The notes under the pieces: generated by a model | Database searches by the model: none | The model's input: only the letters and a program-made list of their open reading frames with translations | What the model was told of the DNA's origin: nothing | DNA from: Garra rufa | Lineage: Eukaryota > Chordata > Actinopteri > Cypriniformes > Cyprinidae | Direction: 5' to 3' | Length of the DNA: 64,000 nucleotides | NCBI RefSeq assembly: GCF_049309525.1 | Contig: NC_133384.1 | Span: 14,213,198 to 14,277,197 of the forward strand | Shown: piece after piece, positions 33,791 through 44,501 of the stretch | Layout: every line of letters starts with the position of its first letter | Position numbering within the stretch: the stretch's first letter is position 1 | Position numbers and translations under genes: made by a program

Positions 33791-35122
33791 GATCTTCGAA
33801 TTGAAAAATTCGAAAATTGAAGTACAGTTCAAATGTTTGGCGTCAGAATTAATAGGAATTTTAAAGGAATTATTTTAAATTGTAATAAATGCTTTCACAT
33901 GGGTCTTACAGGTTTGGAATGACATGAGGGTAAGTAATTAATGACAGAATAAATTTTTTGGGGGGAACTAAACCATTAATAGTCCTAAATGTAAGATACA
34001 CTACCAATATATAAAAAGTAAATAATGCCCTGCAAAAGCAAATGATGTCTTACCTAATCCTGATTGACTTTTTATCAGTGATTTAAGCTTGGTGAATAAG
34101 AGTTCACAAAAAAGCACACACACGGGACACGGTTGATAATAAAGCTTATTTTCTTCCATGCAGAAGTCATTTCCCAAATCCCGAAATCTCGTCTACGTCT
34201 ATTATGTTCCTGTCTGTTTCCTCTCTCTCATTCTAATTTGTCTCAACAGCTCTTTCTCTCCGGCCTCCCTTCGTCCCACTTGTCTGTAAATGTTTTTAAT
34301 TAGCTGAGTACGACCCTGATGACAGTGTGACGAGGAAAAAGAATGAGACTCTCTAATCGCTGTAATTAAACAACATGCCGCACAAGAGAGAGGGAGGGAA
34401 GAGACCTTGACTCTCTCTATTCATACAGATGAAGTGACAGAGAGAGTGAAGGATGAAGAGAGGAAAAAATGGAATACTGTTGGGAGGGAAAGTGGAAAGA
34501 TTGTACATTTTTCAATTGGACACTCTTAAAAATAAATGATCCAAAAAGGATTTTCACAGCAATGCCAAAAACCATTTTTGGGTTCCCCAATGAACCTCTT
34601 AGTGAGTGGTTCTTAAAAGAAACATAATTTTTTAAAATATTTTTATCATCTAAATAAACCTTTTGTGCAATGGAAATGTTCAACAGATGGTAAAAGGTCT
34701 ACATAGAACCAACAATGCCAATAAAAAATCTATATTTTTATAGCAGTAAGAATGTTTGGAATTTATGAAGCTATTTAAAATCTGATCTATATACAACAGT
34801 TACAGCTAACTATACCAACATTATAGTTATTTATATACTTTACGTAAAGTTACCATGGGTCAATAACAAATTAGATTTTTAAAATGAGAAATGATTAAAT
34901 ACCTAGCTTCATTCTTTATTTATTTGTTCGCTTTCACACATAAGATTGTGAAACCAGGGCCCTTCAAAACTATGAGTAAACAAGAAAAAAAATTGATATA
35001 TTTTCCTTGAACAGATATGAGTGTGCATATCCTAATTATCATTTTTAATAAATCAATACTACTTAACAGATTTAAAAGACTTAACATTAGTAATTAGTAA
35101 AATTGTAATAAATTGTAATAGA
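33791..35122. other. Intronic unique sequence
   Basis: No exon recognised. GA-rich runs near 34385-34450 produce spurious frames. Confidence 0.5.
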
Positions 35123-35407
35123 CACACTACCAGTCAAAAGTTTTTGAACAGTAAGATTTTTAATGTGTTTTTTTTTAATTAGTCTCTTCTGCTCACCAAG
35201 CCTGCATTTATTTGATCCAAAGAACAGCAAAAACAGTACAATTTTGAAATATTTTTACTATTTAAATTAACTGTTTTCTATTTGAATACATTTTAAAATG
35301 TCATTTATTCCTGTGATTTTAAAACAATTTTTTTAGCATCATTACTCCAGTCTTCAGTTTCACATGAACTTTCAGAAATCTAAATGCTGATGTGCTATTC
35401 AAGAAAC

Positions 35408-35455
<48 letters not shown>

Positions 35456-35720
35456 CAATATTTAAAACAGTGAAGTAATTTTTTTTAGGATTCTTTGATA
35501 AATAGAAAGATCCAAAAATCAGCATTTATCTGAAATAAAAAGCTTTTGTAACATTATACACTATACCATTTAAAAGCTTGACTGGAGTAATGATGCTAAA
35601 AATTCAGCTTTGAAATCACAGGAATAAATAGTAAATATATTTTTACTGTACTTCGGATCAAATAAATGCAGGCTTGGTTAGCAGAAGAGACTTCTTTAAA
35701 AACATTAAAAAAAATTACAA
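35123..35720. mobile_element. TA-target MITE copy with (TTA)n centre
   Basis: Left terminus CACACTACCAGTCAAAAG. The inverse arm includes GGAGTAATGATGCTAAAAAT and AAATGCAGGCTTGGTTAGCA. The right tip is degraded. An ATT trinucleotide run occupies about 35409-35454. Confidence 0.78.
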
Positions 35721-35907
35721 AATCAGGTGGTTACACCAAATATCAAAATAAATTTGAATATGAAAAATTAAAAAACTTGTTTCTCACAGAAAAGGTGTAA
35801 GACATTGTGTGAATTGCACTGCATTTAAAAAATGTCACTAACCCTTAACCCTGTTATTAAAACTTAAGTAATAGTAGTTGTTTTACCAAGTTTTAAGGTG
35901 CTCGTAC
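35721..35907 (-). other. dlgap1 intron start
   Basis: Intron downstream of the 36 kb exon in the gene's direction, beginning with the donor GTACGA at 35907. Confidence 0.6.
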
Positions 35908-36154
35908 CTGTACTGCTCTGGATGGTTCTCACAGTAGTTGTAGTTCGAGGTGGTAAGATGGCCTGCCGTGCTGCTCTCTCCTCTTCTTCCTCCTGCGAGC
36001 AGCCCTTTTCGATGGCCCGCACGTAACTGTGGCTCCTCATGCGGAAGCATCCGGACCCTGGAAGATCCAGAGCATCCACGGCCTGTGACTCCATCTCACT
36101 GAACACACTCTCACACACGGCCTCGATCTGCCCATTCACTTCCACCTCACTCAC
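35908..36154 (-). CDS. dlgap1: dlgap1 internal exon C (fifth GK-binding repeat)
   Basis: Minus-strand exon of 247 nt between acceptor CCCCCTGCAG (ending 36155) and donor ACAG|GTACGA. It enters in phase 0 and leaves in phase 1. It encodes VSEVEVNGQIEAVCESVFSE, the acidic/hydrophobic ESQAVDALDLPGSGCF stretch, then RMRSHSYVRAIEKG, the fifth guanylate-kinase-binding repeat, and the tail PPRTTTTVRTIQSST. DLGAP1 (SAPAP1/GKAP) links PSD-95 at the postsynaptic density to Shank; the Ser in each R-x-x-S-Y repeat is the phosphosite that binds the PSD-95 GK domain. The RTTTTVRTIQSST text and the repeat spacing favour DLGAP1 over DLGAP2, 3 or 4. An EEEEE run follows EKGCSQ and differs from what I recall of the mammalian protein. 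It could be dlgap1a or dlgap1b; I cannot tell which. Confidence 0.94.
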
Positions 36155-36537
36155 CTGCAGGGGGAGACAATGCGTCACCACATGCTGTCACATTACCCCT
36201 TAACCCTCCTGTCATGGGATAGTAGCATATATTTAAACAATCCTGACTGAATGAGCAGCTTTCAAGATGTTAACTCAAAGCTTACTAATGTAAAATGACT
36301 TTAAATCATTGTATTTAGAAGACAGAGGAATCTAGGAAGCTCAGTGGCGTTGTTAAATGCTGCTTTACTAAAGATGTACTAAAACACATTTGACTTTCAC
36401 ACTAAGATTTACCCCTGGATAAAGGCGAGTTTAATCCTAGGCAACGTTTCTTACATTTTTAAAAGATGTTTAGCATGACTTTTAGTCCTGAGTTAGAAAA
36501 AAAACTGTTCAAGAATTGCTTACTAAAGGACTACCAC
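36155..36537 (-). other. dlgap1 intron, unique part
   Basis: Nothing recognised apart from the splice acceptor tract at its left end. Confidence 0.5.
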
Positions 36538-37820
36538 TAGGGATGGGCGATATCTTATCATTTACGATATATCGTTAAAAATTCTCCCCACGATAAGAAT
36601 TAAGTCTTCCTGCAAAAATAACGATAAAGTCTAGTTGTTGACACATTTCTGTATAAAACAGCGTAGGAACAACGCTATAGAAATGAAACTTGGATATATT
36701 TTAGAGTAGTCAATGTGCAGCTTGTATAGCAGTCTAGATTTATTGTCCCCTGAAAATTACTCAACATACAGCCATTATTGTCAAAATAGCTGGCAACAAA
36801 AGTGAGTACACCCTAAATGGACTTGTCCAAAGTGTCTATATATTGTGTTAACACCATTGTTGTCTGGCACTGCTTTAATCATTCTGGGCATGGAATTGAC
36901 CAGAGCTGCACAGGTTGTTGCTGGGATCCTCTTCCACTCTTCACAGAGCTGCTGGACTTCAGACACATGGTGTTTCTCCATCTTCCGCTTGAGGATGCCC
37001 CACTGGTGCTTAATAGGGTTCAGGTCTGGAGACATACTTGGCCACCCCATCACCTTCAGCTTCCTCAGCAAGGCAGTTGTCATTTTGGTGGTGTGTTTGG
37101 GATCGTTATCATGTTGGAAAACTGCCGTTCGGCCTAGTTTCTGGAGGGAAGGCATCATGTTTTGCTTCATAATGTACAGTACATAATGGAATCCATGTTT
37201 CCCTCAATGAACTGCAGCTCCCCAGTACCAGCAGCACTCATGCAGCCCCAGACCATGATGCTACCACCACCATGCTTGACTGTAGGCAAGACACAATTTT
37301 CTTGGTACTCCTCACCAGGGCATCGCCACACATGCTGGACACCATCTGAGCCAAACAAGTTTATCTTATAGCCTCATCAGACCACAGGACATGGTTCCAG
37401 TAATTCATGCTCTTGGACAGGTTGTCTTCAGCAAACTGTTTGCGGGCTTTCTTGTGAGCCAGCTTCAGATGAGGCTTCCTTCTGGGACGACGCCTATGCA
37501 AACCGATTAGTTGATTTTATTCAGCTACAGGGATAACTGGATTAGAGATTTCCTGGAATGTCATCAGTGCTATTACTTCTGCTATAATGTTACATATGTA
37601 GTTTCTGTGCGAAGGCGCCCTTCGGCTTCTAGTATGAATTAAACAGTCCTAACGTGTGTACTCATTAATGCTTACAACACCCTATTTTGGGTAAAAATAG
37701 GAAGGATAATATTTTCTCTAAAGAAACAGGATTCCCTGAATTATTGTCATTGATATCGTTATCGCAATAAACACCAGAAATTATTGTGATAAATTTTTAA
37801 GCCCATATCACCCATCCTTA
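36538..37820. mobile_element. hAT-type element with a nested Tc1 fragment
   Basis: The ends TAGGGATGGGCGATATC and (right) CCCATATCACCCATCCTTA are imperfect inverted repeats, flanked by an exact 8-bp duplication ACTACCAC (36530-36537 and 37821-37828). The sub-terminal text is rich in ATATCGTTA/TATCGTTATCG. About 730 bp of a Tc1 transposon are nested inside. No hAT transposase remains. Confidence 0.88.
36784..37500 (-). pseudogene. Tc1-like transposase pseudogene nested in the hAT element
   Basis: The minus reading from about 37500: PHLKLAHKKARKQFAEDN, then WNHVLWSDEA with the first catalytic aspartate, a stop at ATAAGATAA, then KHGGGSIMVWGCMSAAGTGE. After a frame shift near 37170 it continues MKQNMMPSLQKLGR, FQHDNDPKHT (second aspartate) and PDLNPIKHQWGILKRKM. 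The catalytic glutamate expected before H-x-W is a lysine (AAG). The N-terminal DNA-binding region is absent. One terminal repeat remains at the low-coordinate side (CAGCCATTATTGTCAAAATA, near 36770). Confidence in the family is high; the element is dead. Confidence 0.88.
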
Positions 37821-37909
37821 ACTACCACATGGGAATAAATGTGAAATACTGAGCAAGATAACCAAAGATTAAGTTGGATATTAATAAATACAAGTTTGAA
37901 AGACTAATT

Positions 37910-38265
37910 GTGACCCAGGATCACAAAACCAGTCATAAGGGACATTTTTCGGCTGAGATACAACTATTTGAAAATCTGCAATCTAAAGGTGCAGAAAAAA
38001 TCTAAATACTGAGAAAATCGCCTTTAAATTTGTCCAAATGAAGTTCTTAGCAATACATATTACTAATCAAAAATTAAGTTTTGATATATTTACGGTAGGA
38101 AATGTACAAAATATCTTCATGGAACATGATCTTAACTTAATATTGTATTTTTATCGTATTATGATTTTCAACATAAAAGACAAATCCATAATTTTGACCC
38201 ATACTATGTATTTTTGGTACTTAAAATACAAATATACTTATGCTACTTTGTGGTCCAGGTTCACA
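37910..38265. mobile_element. Diverged TIR element (GTGACCC...GGTTCACA)
   Basis: Third copy of the family at 15388-15770: left GTGACCCAGGATCACAAAAC, right TTTGTGGTCCAGGTTCACAA, with shared interior TTCTTAGCAATACATATTAC. Confidence 0.7.
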
Positions 38266-40684
38266 AATGTTTTTTTAATAGTCATTAAAACACATTAATT
38301 AATTAATAATTGTTATTTATTATTTATTCATTATCTTCATTAATTCACTTTAAAAAAATGACATATACAATTTGATTCGTTAATTAATCATTTGCTATTT
38401 ATTATTTATTCATTATCTTATTATTTAATGTTTATTAATGTCTTTTATTTTCAGAAATATGTTTAAACATAAACTAAAATTTTACAAAACACAAAAGCAG
38501 AAGCAAAATCACCACAAAGAATAAAAAAAAACACAAGTGTATTAGTGTGTTTAAGAAAAAAGAAAGTGCTGTTTAGGGTCATTTGTTTAGACTTTAGTAT
38601 AGATTTATTTCTAATCAACTTAATGACATTGTTTCAGCTTAAAATGTCATGGGTCCTTAAATACCAAAATGAACAAACATCACAGCTGGGATTAGTAATA
38701 GGCTAAATATTGATGTAAGATCAATAGTCGAGGGAAAATGTGCAAATCATGAATCCTGCAGCTGCCATTTGTCATGTAGGCACAATTTAACCCTCTAACA
38801 GCCAAGCTGTATCTTCAATAATAAGGGTTAAACACACTAATACAGATAACAGACGAGAAAAAAAAAGAGTGCAAAGGGGAGGAAATCTGTAAAAGTGAAA
38901 GCAAAATCAGGTGTGGCTGCATCACTAGTGCTTTTTTTTATATACTACAGCCGTGAAGCTAAAGAAGTGTGATTGGATTTACACAAAAACTTATTAGAGG
39001 AAAGTGGAAACAGGATGTAACTGAAGGAAAAATACTGAGTTGTGATTGGAGGAATAGACAGCAGACAGTTTGTCATTGGCTAAAGCAGTCTACAGAGAGA
39101 CTGGCACCAAGATTTGTTAATCATAGTAGCAATAAAACCAAAAACCCTCAGAAAAAACACACCTACACCAACACATATGTATGCATGCAACGCAAACACA
39201 TGCCCACACATGTACTATACACATGAGGAGCCAATGAATGATGGGTTTTTTAGTGAGCAGACTAGGCTTTTTGTCACCGAAATGATTGATATATCCTCAG
39301 GGAGCTGAAAAGACACACATTCACACACACATGCCTGAGGGCAGTGTCTTTTTTCGTGGGTGGGAGGAAGCAGCTCTCTAAAAGGTTAGGGCTGTTGTCT
39401 GTCTGAGTGAGCTGTCAGGCTCTAAACACTCACCGGTTGTAAACGCTGCCCTTCACCTTATCCCAGGGCTACAGAAGCTAATCTTGAAAACTCACCTTAA
39501 AATCCCAAGGCAACAGACACTAATCCTGAAAACTCACCTTGAAAATCCCTTAGCTACACAGGCTAACAAGGAAGAACACCACTTAAAATTGCTTAAAAGG
39601 CTTTACTGACACTAACTCACCTTGAAAATTACTGTCAAGTATTAAAACTACCAGGAAACGTGAGAACTCATCTTCATAAACTTAATATTTTCTTACTAGC
39701 ATATACTCCTCTCCAGTTAGCTACAACAGCCCATTCTGACAGAGTAGAAGTTTGAATTATTTTACTAGTATGTAGGCTACTTGTCGTAGTTCTGTCAATC
39801 GATTAAAAAAATAACTAATTATTCTACATCTTTAGTGAAATTAATCATGATTAATTGTGATTAAAAATTTAATTTTTTAAACACTTTTATATTGCAATAT
39901 TTTCAGATTAAATTTTCTAATTAATGTAGAAACAACATAAATATTTTTCATATTTTTTATCGCTGAGGGTATCACTGATACCAATATTATTGGTGTCTTT
40001 AGGAAATGTATATTTCCCCCTAATATTTAACCATTGACTATAGCCATTTAACATTACAGTATAATTGACAGCTATCAATTTAACATTTATTAAGCTTTAA
40101 AAAAACAACATCTTCCAATTTAAGTGAACTTAAAACAATCTAGCAGGAAATATACAGAAATTAAATAAAGTTATCAAACACTAAATAATAAATTACATTT
40201 AGAATAAATTCTTAAAGCTACAAAAGTTATTGATTTCCTCTTTTTTTGTTATTTGATTAATAGACATATTTAATATTTAATATTTAATGGGGCTACTTTT
40301 GAGCTAGTTTTGAGTAGCAATTGGTCTGGTTTTGTTGTGAAAACCTGGCAACCCTGGATCTGACACACATGCTCGTAGTTTCATTCGTGCTTTAATATGA
40401 AATGATATACGCTACAGGAACGTTGCTGCTAAATATTTTGAACGCCGTTAAACTGGAAAAATGAACGGCCTGATGCATTAAAGCATTCATTTAGACAGCA
40501 CTAACTTGTCGGTGATGGGGAAAATATTACTTTTGTAATTCTGAATACTCAATAGGACGGACTGTATGTGAATTGAGATGAAGCAAGGGACTGTGTTTAA
40601 ATATTTCTGTAAGCATCTAGCCAACTCTTGTTCTGTCTGGTATAGTAATCATCGTGGAGTTGTACTGACATCTAGGCAGCATTA
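38266..40684. other. Intronic AT-rich sequence, partly old repeats
   Basis: 38266-39100 is AT-rich without features. 39100-39720 is unique, with GAAAACTCACCTT repeated at about 39485, 39530 and 39620. At 39790-39870 the text AGTTCTGTCAATCGATTAAA resembles a hAT-like terminus without a partner. No exon is recognised. Confidence 0.45.
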
Positions 40685-40692
40685 CACACAAG

Positions 40693-41387
40693 TAGGGATG
40701 GGAATCGAAAACCGGTTCTTGTTGAGAACCGGTTCCCAGTGTTTCAATTCCTTTGAATCGTTTGCAAAATTTGCAAACGATTCCCTTAACGATTCCAGTG
40801 GGCTCGAATGACGTCATCACGCGCATTGCGTACCTTATGCACGTTGCGTAGCTTACGCTCAGTCAATAGTAAGCATGGCGCCTAAGCGGAACAAACGCTC
40901 AAAAGTCTGGTTGTATTTCACCAAAAAAGACGAATATAGGGCAACTTGCAATAAAAAACTTGCAATTCCTCAAAGGGAGGAAATACCACTAACATGCTAA
41001 AACATTTGCACACACAGCATGCAATAACAATAAAAGAATGTTGCGTTTTCGATCCGCTCCGGACTAACAGTTCTCAACCCAGCAGCGACAGCAGCAGCAA
41101 CAACGTTAGCATGTCCTCGGCTAATAAAACTACAGGTAACTAATTAACTAACAAACACTGCCATCATATTAGCTGTGTAAAAACTTGCTGTTAGTAACGG
41201 TTAACGTTAAATGAACGCCTTCTCATGCATTACATTTAGATGACCATCACGAGAGATGCTAATCAACAATTTGTTGTCCCTTTTCTTCCAAATGAGAATC
41301 GATAAGGGAATCGATAAAGAATCGAATCGTTAAGCAGAATCGAAAATGGAATTGGAATCGTAAAAATCTTATCAATTCCCATCCCTA
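40693..41387 (+). mobile_element. hAT element remnant with BED-finger coding region
   Basis: Ends TAGGGATGGGAATCG and (inverse) CAATTCCCATCCCTA, with an exact 8-bp duplication CACACAAG (40685-40692 and 41388-41395). At 695 bp it is a deletion derivative that still keeps the first coding part of its transposase (40875 onward), which ties the family directly to hAT. Confidence 0.92.
40875..41040 (+). pseudogene. hAT transposase N-terminus (BED zinc finger) remnant
   Basis: ATG at 40875 gives MAPKRNKRSKVWLYFTKKD followed by EYRATCNKKLA, the start of a BED finger (V-W-x-Y-F ... C). The second cysteine region is damaged. The frame reaches a stop, but a shifted frame continues NMLKHLHTQHA, the H-x4-H end of the finger. 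The catalytic domain is wholly deleted. Function in the intact element: binding the transposon ends. Confidence 0.78.
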
Positions 41388-41482
41388 CACACAAGCACTA
41401 GTTTTGGTTACTGATACAATTGCGGAAATGCTCTATAATTAATTCATTCTGAGTAAAAGTGTGCAATAACAAGAGATAAAGT

Positions 41483-42080
41483 CTACCTGATCTCATCACG
41501 AAAACGCAAAATACGTACCAATAAGAATATATCACTGCAGTTTCCAACAGAAATGAATACTAGAGGCGGTAAAACAGCGAGCACTTGTAATAGTTTTTGT
41601 ACACGGTTATCATTACAGCTTCATGTTTCGCTTTCTGGACGTAAAAAGCTTGCTCGTTAGCTCAGCCGAACTGGACTTGGGTACGAATCCCAACAAAAAC
41701 ATGACTCACAATGAAAGAGCTGAAAGATGAGAGATCAAAAGGCATGTTAAAATGGCATGTTTGCGATAAATTTTTATGTCATACTATCGGGTAGGTTTAG
41801 GTGTAGTGCAGATGGTACGTCATTTTAAAACAATACGGAGCATTAAGAGTTATAGCGCCACTCAACGGACATTTCAAGTCAGAACTAACATGTACAAATC
41901 AACATCTCATAAAATGTACCATATGTAGCCTACGTTCATCTGTTTCGGGGCAAAAAAATAACTGCTTTAACGCCACTCAGTGGACATTTCCCATCGAAGA
42001 TGTCACGAAACGTACATGGCCGTATGTATTTCGCGGTATATAGTTCCCTACAGGTACGTTTTCGTCATGAGATCAGGTTG
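41483..42080. mobile_element. TIR element with ACCTGATCTCAT ends and 8-bp duplication
   Basis: Left CTACCTGATCTCATCACGAA and right TTCGTCATGAGATCAGGTTG are inverted, flanked by an exact GATAAAGT duplication (475-482 and 081-088 of their blocks: 41475-41482 and 42081-42088). It is 598 bp without an ORF. A tRNA-like pair of boxes (TAGCTCAGCCG and GGTACGAATCC) lies at about 41658-41691, too closely spaced for a real tRNA. The superfamily is uncertain; an 8-bp duplication suits hAT or P-like. Confidence 0.75.
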
Positions 42081-42088
42081 GATAAAGT

Positions 42089-42521
42089 GAGTAGTATTCG
42101 GCTAGTCATGTGATCTCAAAATCACGGCCACCATGAGGCGACCCACTCCCATGTAAATGAAACAGCTGTAAACAGGCTACTGATATGACTGAAGTCTTCA
42201 TTTTATGCGAGTAAACATCATTTTGGGGGGAAATGCGTAAAGGTGGACTTTTACATTTATACATTTAAAACAGTGTGGCAACTAAAAGCCCAAAGTATAC
42301 TTCAATAATGTACGATAAAGTATGCATACAGTGTGTGAGACGTAAATCTCATCAACATAACATGCACATACTGTATGCACACAGATGGCTGTTTACGCAC
42401 ATGCTATTAAATGGCAATGTGTTTGTGTCAAAACTGAAGTATACGTGGGGCTTTAGCCTTACTGTTAAGAAGTAGGGCTAAGTACTAACTAGGGCACCTT
42501 AAACACAGTATTCACAAACAC
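42089..42521. other. Intronic sequence, nothing recognised
   Basis: Unique DNA without an exon signature. Confidence 0.45.
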
Positions 42522-43478
42522 ACAGTGCAAAAGTATTCATACTCTTTCATTTTGTCGCATTTTGTTATGTTGCTGCCTTATGTTAAACTGCTTTAAATTA
42601 CTTTTTTCCCACATCAATAAATACTCAATGCACCATAATGGCAAAAAAACAGGTTTCTTTGCAAATGTATTAAAAATTTTAATGATTCCATTGCATAAGT
42701 ATTCATACCCTTATCTGGGACAGCTGAAATTTAGCTCAGGAGCGTTTAATAGTTCTTGTAGATGTGACTACACTTCAAGTGAAGTTAACCTGTGGCAAAT
42801 TCAATTAAATGGGGTATGATTTGAAAAGGCACACAAGTCTTATTAATATAACTAACTAATAGCTGAAAATGCATATTAGAGCAAAAACCAAGCCACACAT
42901 CTGGGAAAGAGTTCAGAAAAAATTCTGCCACACTGAAGGTTCACTGAAGCATGTAGTCTCTAATATCTTTAATGAAAGAACTTGAAACAACCACGACTCT
43001 TCCTAGAGCTGGCCTCCTGGCCAAACTGCACCAAAATATTGAGATAGCCTTGAGGAAAACTTTCAGTACCAACAGGACAATGACCCTAAGCACACAGCAA
43101 GAGTAGCTCATAGACAACTCTTTGATTGACCCAGCTAGAGCCTGGGCTTGAATCAAAGAAGATATGTCTGCCAGAGCTTGAGAGGTAAAGAGGTGAGGTG
43201 AAGAATGTCAGATAATTGTCAAATGTTGATGTGCAAAACTCTTGCATCATATTCAAAAAAGACTTGAGGCTGTATAGGTGCTTCAACGAAGTACTGAGTA
43301 AAGGGTATGAATACTTATGCAATGTACTTATTATGGTTTTTTATTTTTAATAAATTTGCTTGTCTTTATGGAGCAGAAAGTGTAGATGTTGATGTTGATG
43401 TTGTTGTTTTTTTTTTAATTTAACATAAGGCAGCAACATAACAAAATGAAGGGGTATGAATACTTTCGCAAAGCACTG
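42522..43478 (+). mobile_element. Tc1-like deletion derivative with transposase scraps
   Basis: Left ACAGTGCAAAAGTATTCATA and right GAATACTTTCGCAAAGCACT are the same terminal repeat family as 16254-17492. At about 43050-43115 the plus strand reads QDNDPKHTARVAHRQL, the second-aspartate motif of a Tc1 transposase, but stops and shifts follow at once. Inner copies of GGGTATGAATACTT (43300) and AAGTATTCATACCC (42695) suggest one older element inside another. Confidence 0.78.
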
Positions 43479-43811
43479 AACAACTTGCAATGCTAATCCT
43501 AATCTTCCATACCATACTGGTGGTATGTGAATTAGGATTCTGAATAATGCATGAATGAAGAAATGAAAAAGGATTCTATGAGATGATTAATGAAACTGAG
43601 CAAAAATTGAGTACTTGAGCAAAAATATAATTTCTTTTCATCTGCATGTTTTCCTCCCCTTTGCAAACCTTCTTGAAGGCTGACACTGAGGAAGTCTCTG
43701 GTTGGAAATCACCTTTAGGATCTGATCCAGGACCAGTTGTTGTTTCCCACTGGTGTAAGATCAGTATCTTAATAGTGATTTCCACCAGAGAACGAGGGGG
43801 CGATGACCAAC
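43479..43811 (-). other. dlgap1 intron between exons B and C, proximal part
   Basis: Starts at the donor GTTGGT (43811). Nothing else is recognised. Confidence 0.6.
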
Positions 43812-43992
43812 CTGGCTGATGGTGCTCATGGCCCTCATGTAGCTCTCGTTTCGGGAGCGAAATTTAGGTGAGGCCAGCAGAGCGGCCGGGTCCAGACTGT
43901 CCAAACTGCGGTTGATTGAAACCTCACTCACCGCTCGCAGGTAACTGTGACTTCGGATCTGCAGCTTGGGGGAATGGGACTCTGTACTGATC
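43812..43992 (-). CDS. dlgap1: dlgap1 internal exon B (GK-binding repeats 3 and 4)
   Basis: Minus-strand exon of 181 nt between acceptor TTCTGTGTGCAG (ending 43993) and donor CAG|GTTGGT. Its first base completes the lysine codon begun in the 58 kb exon; then ISTESHSPKLQIRSHSYLRA, SEVSINRSLDSLDPAALLA and SPKFRSRNESYMRAMSTISQ follow, ending in phase 0. It carries two R-x-x-S-Y repeats (RSHSYLRA and RNESYMRA) that bind the PSD-95 guanylate-kinase domain when phosphorylated. Sequence and exon boundaries match what I know of vertebrate DLGAP1 almost residue for residue. The intron upstream of this exon holds the 8.3-kb LTR element; the one downstream holds several hAT elements. Confidence 0.95.
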
Positions 43993-44497
43993 CTGCACAC
44001 AGAAAGAGAGCGAGAACAGGTGTACAAGAATTTAATGAGGGGTGAGGATGAAATGAGAGGTGAGATTAGTCTTGTAACTCACACTTATTCATCATATTCA
44101 TGTGTATTCTTTCTCCAACAGAGACCTCATACTCATTACCGCTGACCTAAAAACAACTCGACCTGGTTATGTGTGCATGCTAGTGTATTTTTCATATATC
44201 TGACACCAATGTAAACATCAACTCCTCACAATTAGTACTCGCATTTGACTGTTTGTGTTTACATGTGGATGGGCAATCAGGTCCTTGAAATATGAACACA
44301 GAAACACATTAAAACATGAATGCACACAAACACACATTCTATCCCTCCAGGTCGAGTCAATCTTAATTATGGATGTGGCTCTTAAAATAGTATGCAGTTA
44401 CAGCAAGAAAAAAACACACATTAGTCATTCTTCACTGGAGTGAGGAATGAAGAGCGAGAAAGAGAGAGGGAGTAAAAGAGAAACAGAGGGAAGAATG
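43993..44497 (-). other. dlgap1 intron A-B, proximal part
   Basis: Splice acceptor tract followed by unique DNA up to the LTR element. No other feature. Confidence 0.55.
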
Positions 44498-44501
44498 CAG
44501 G

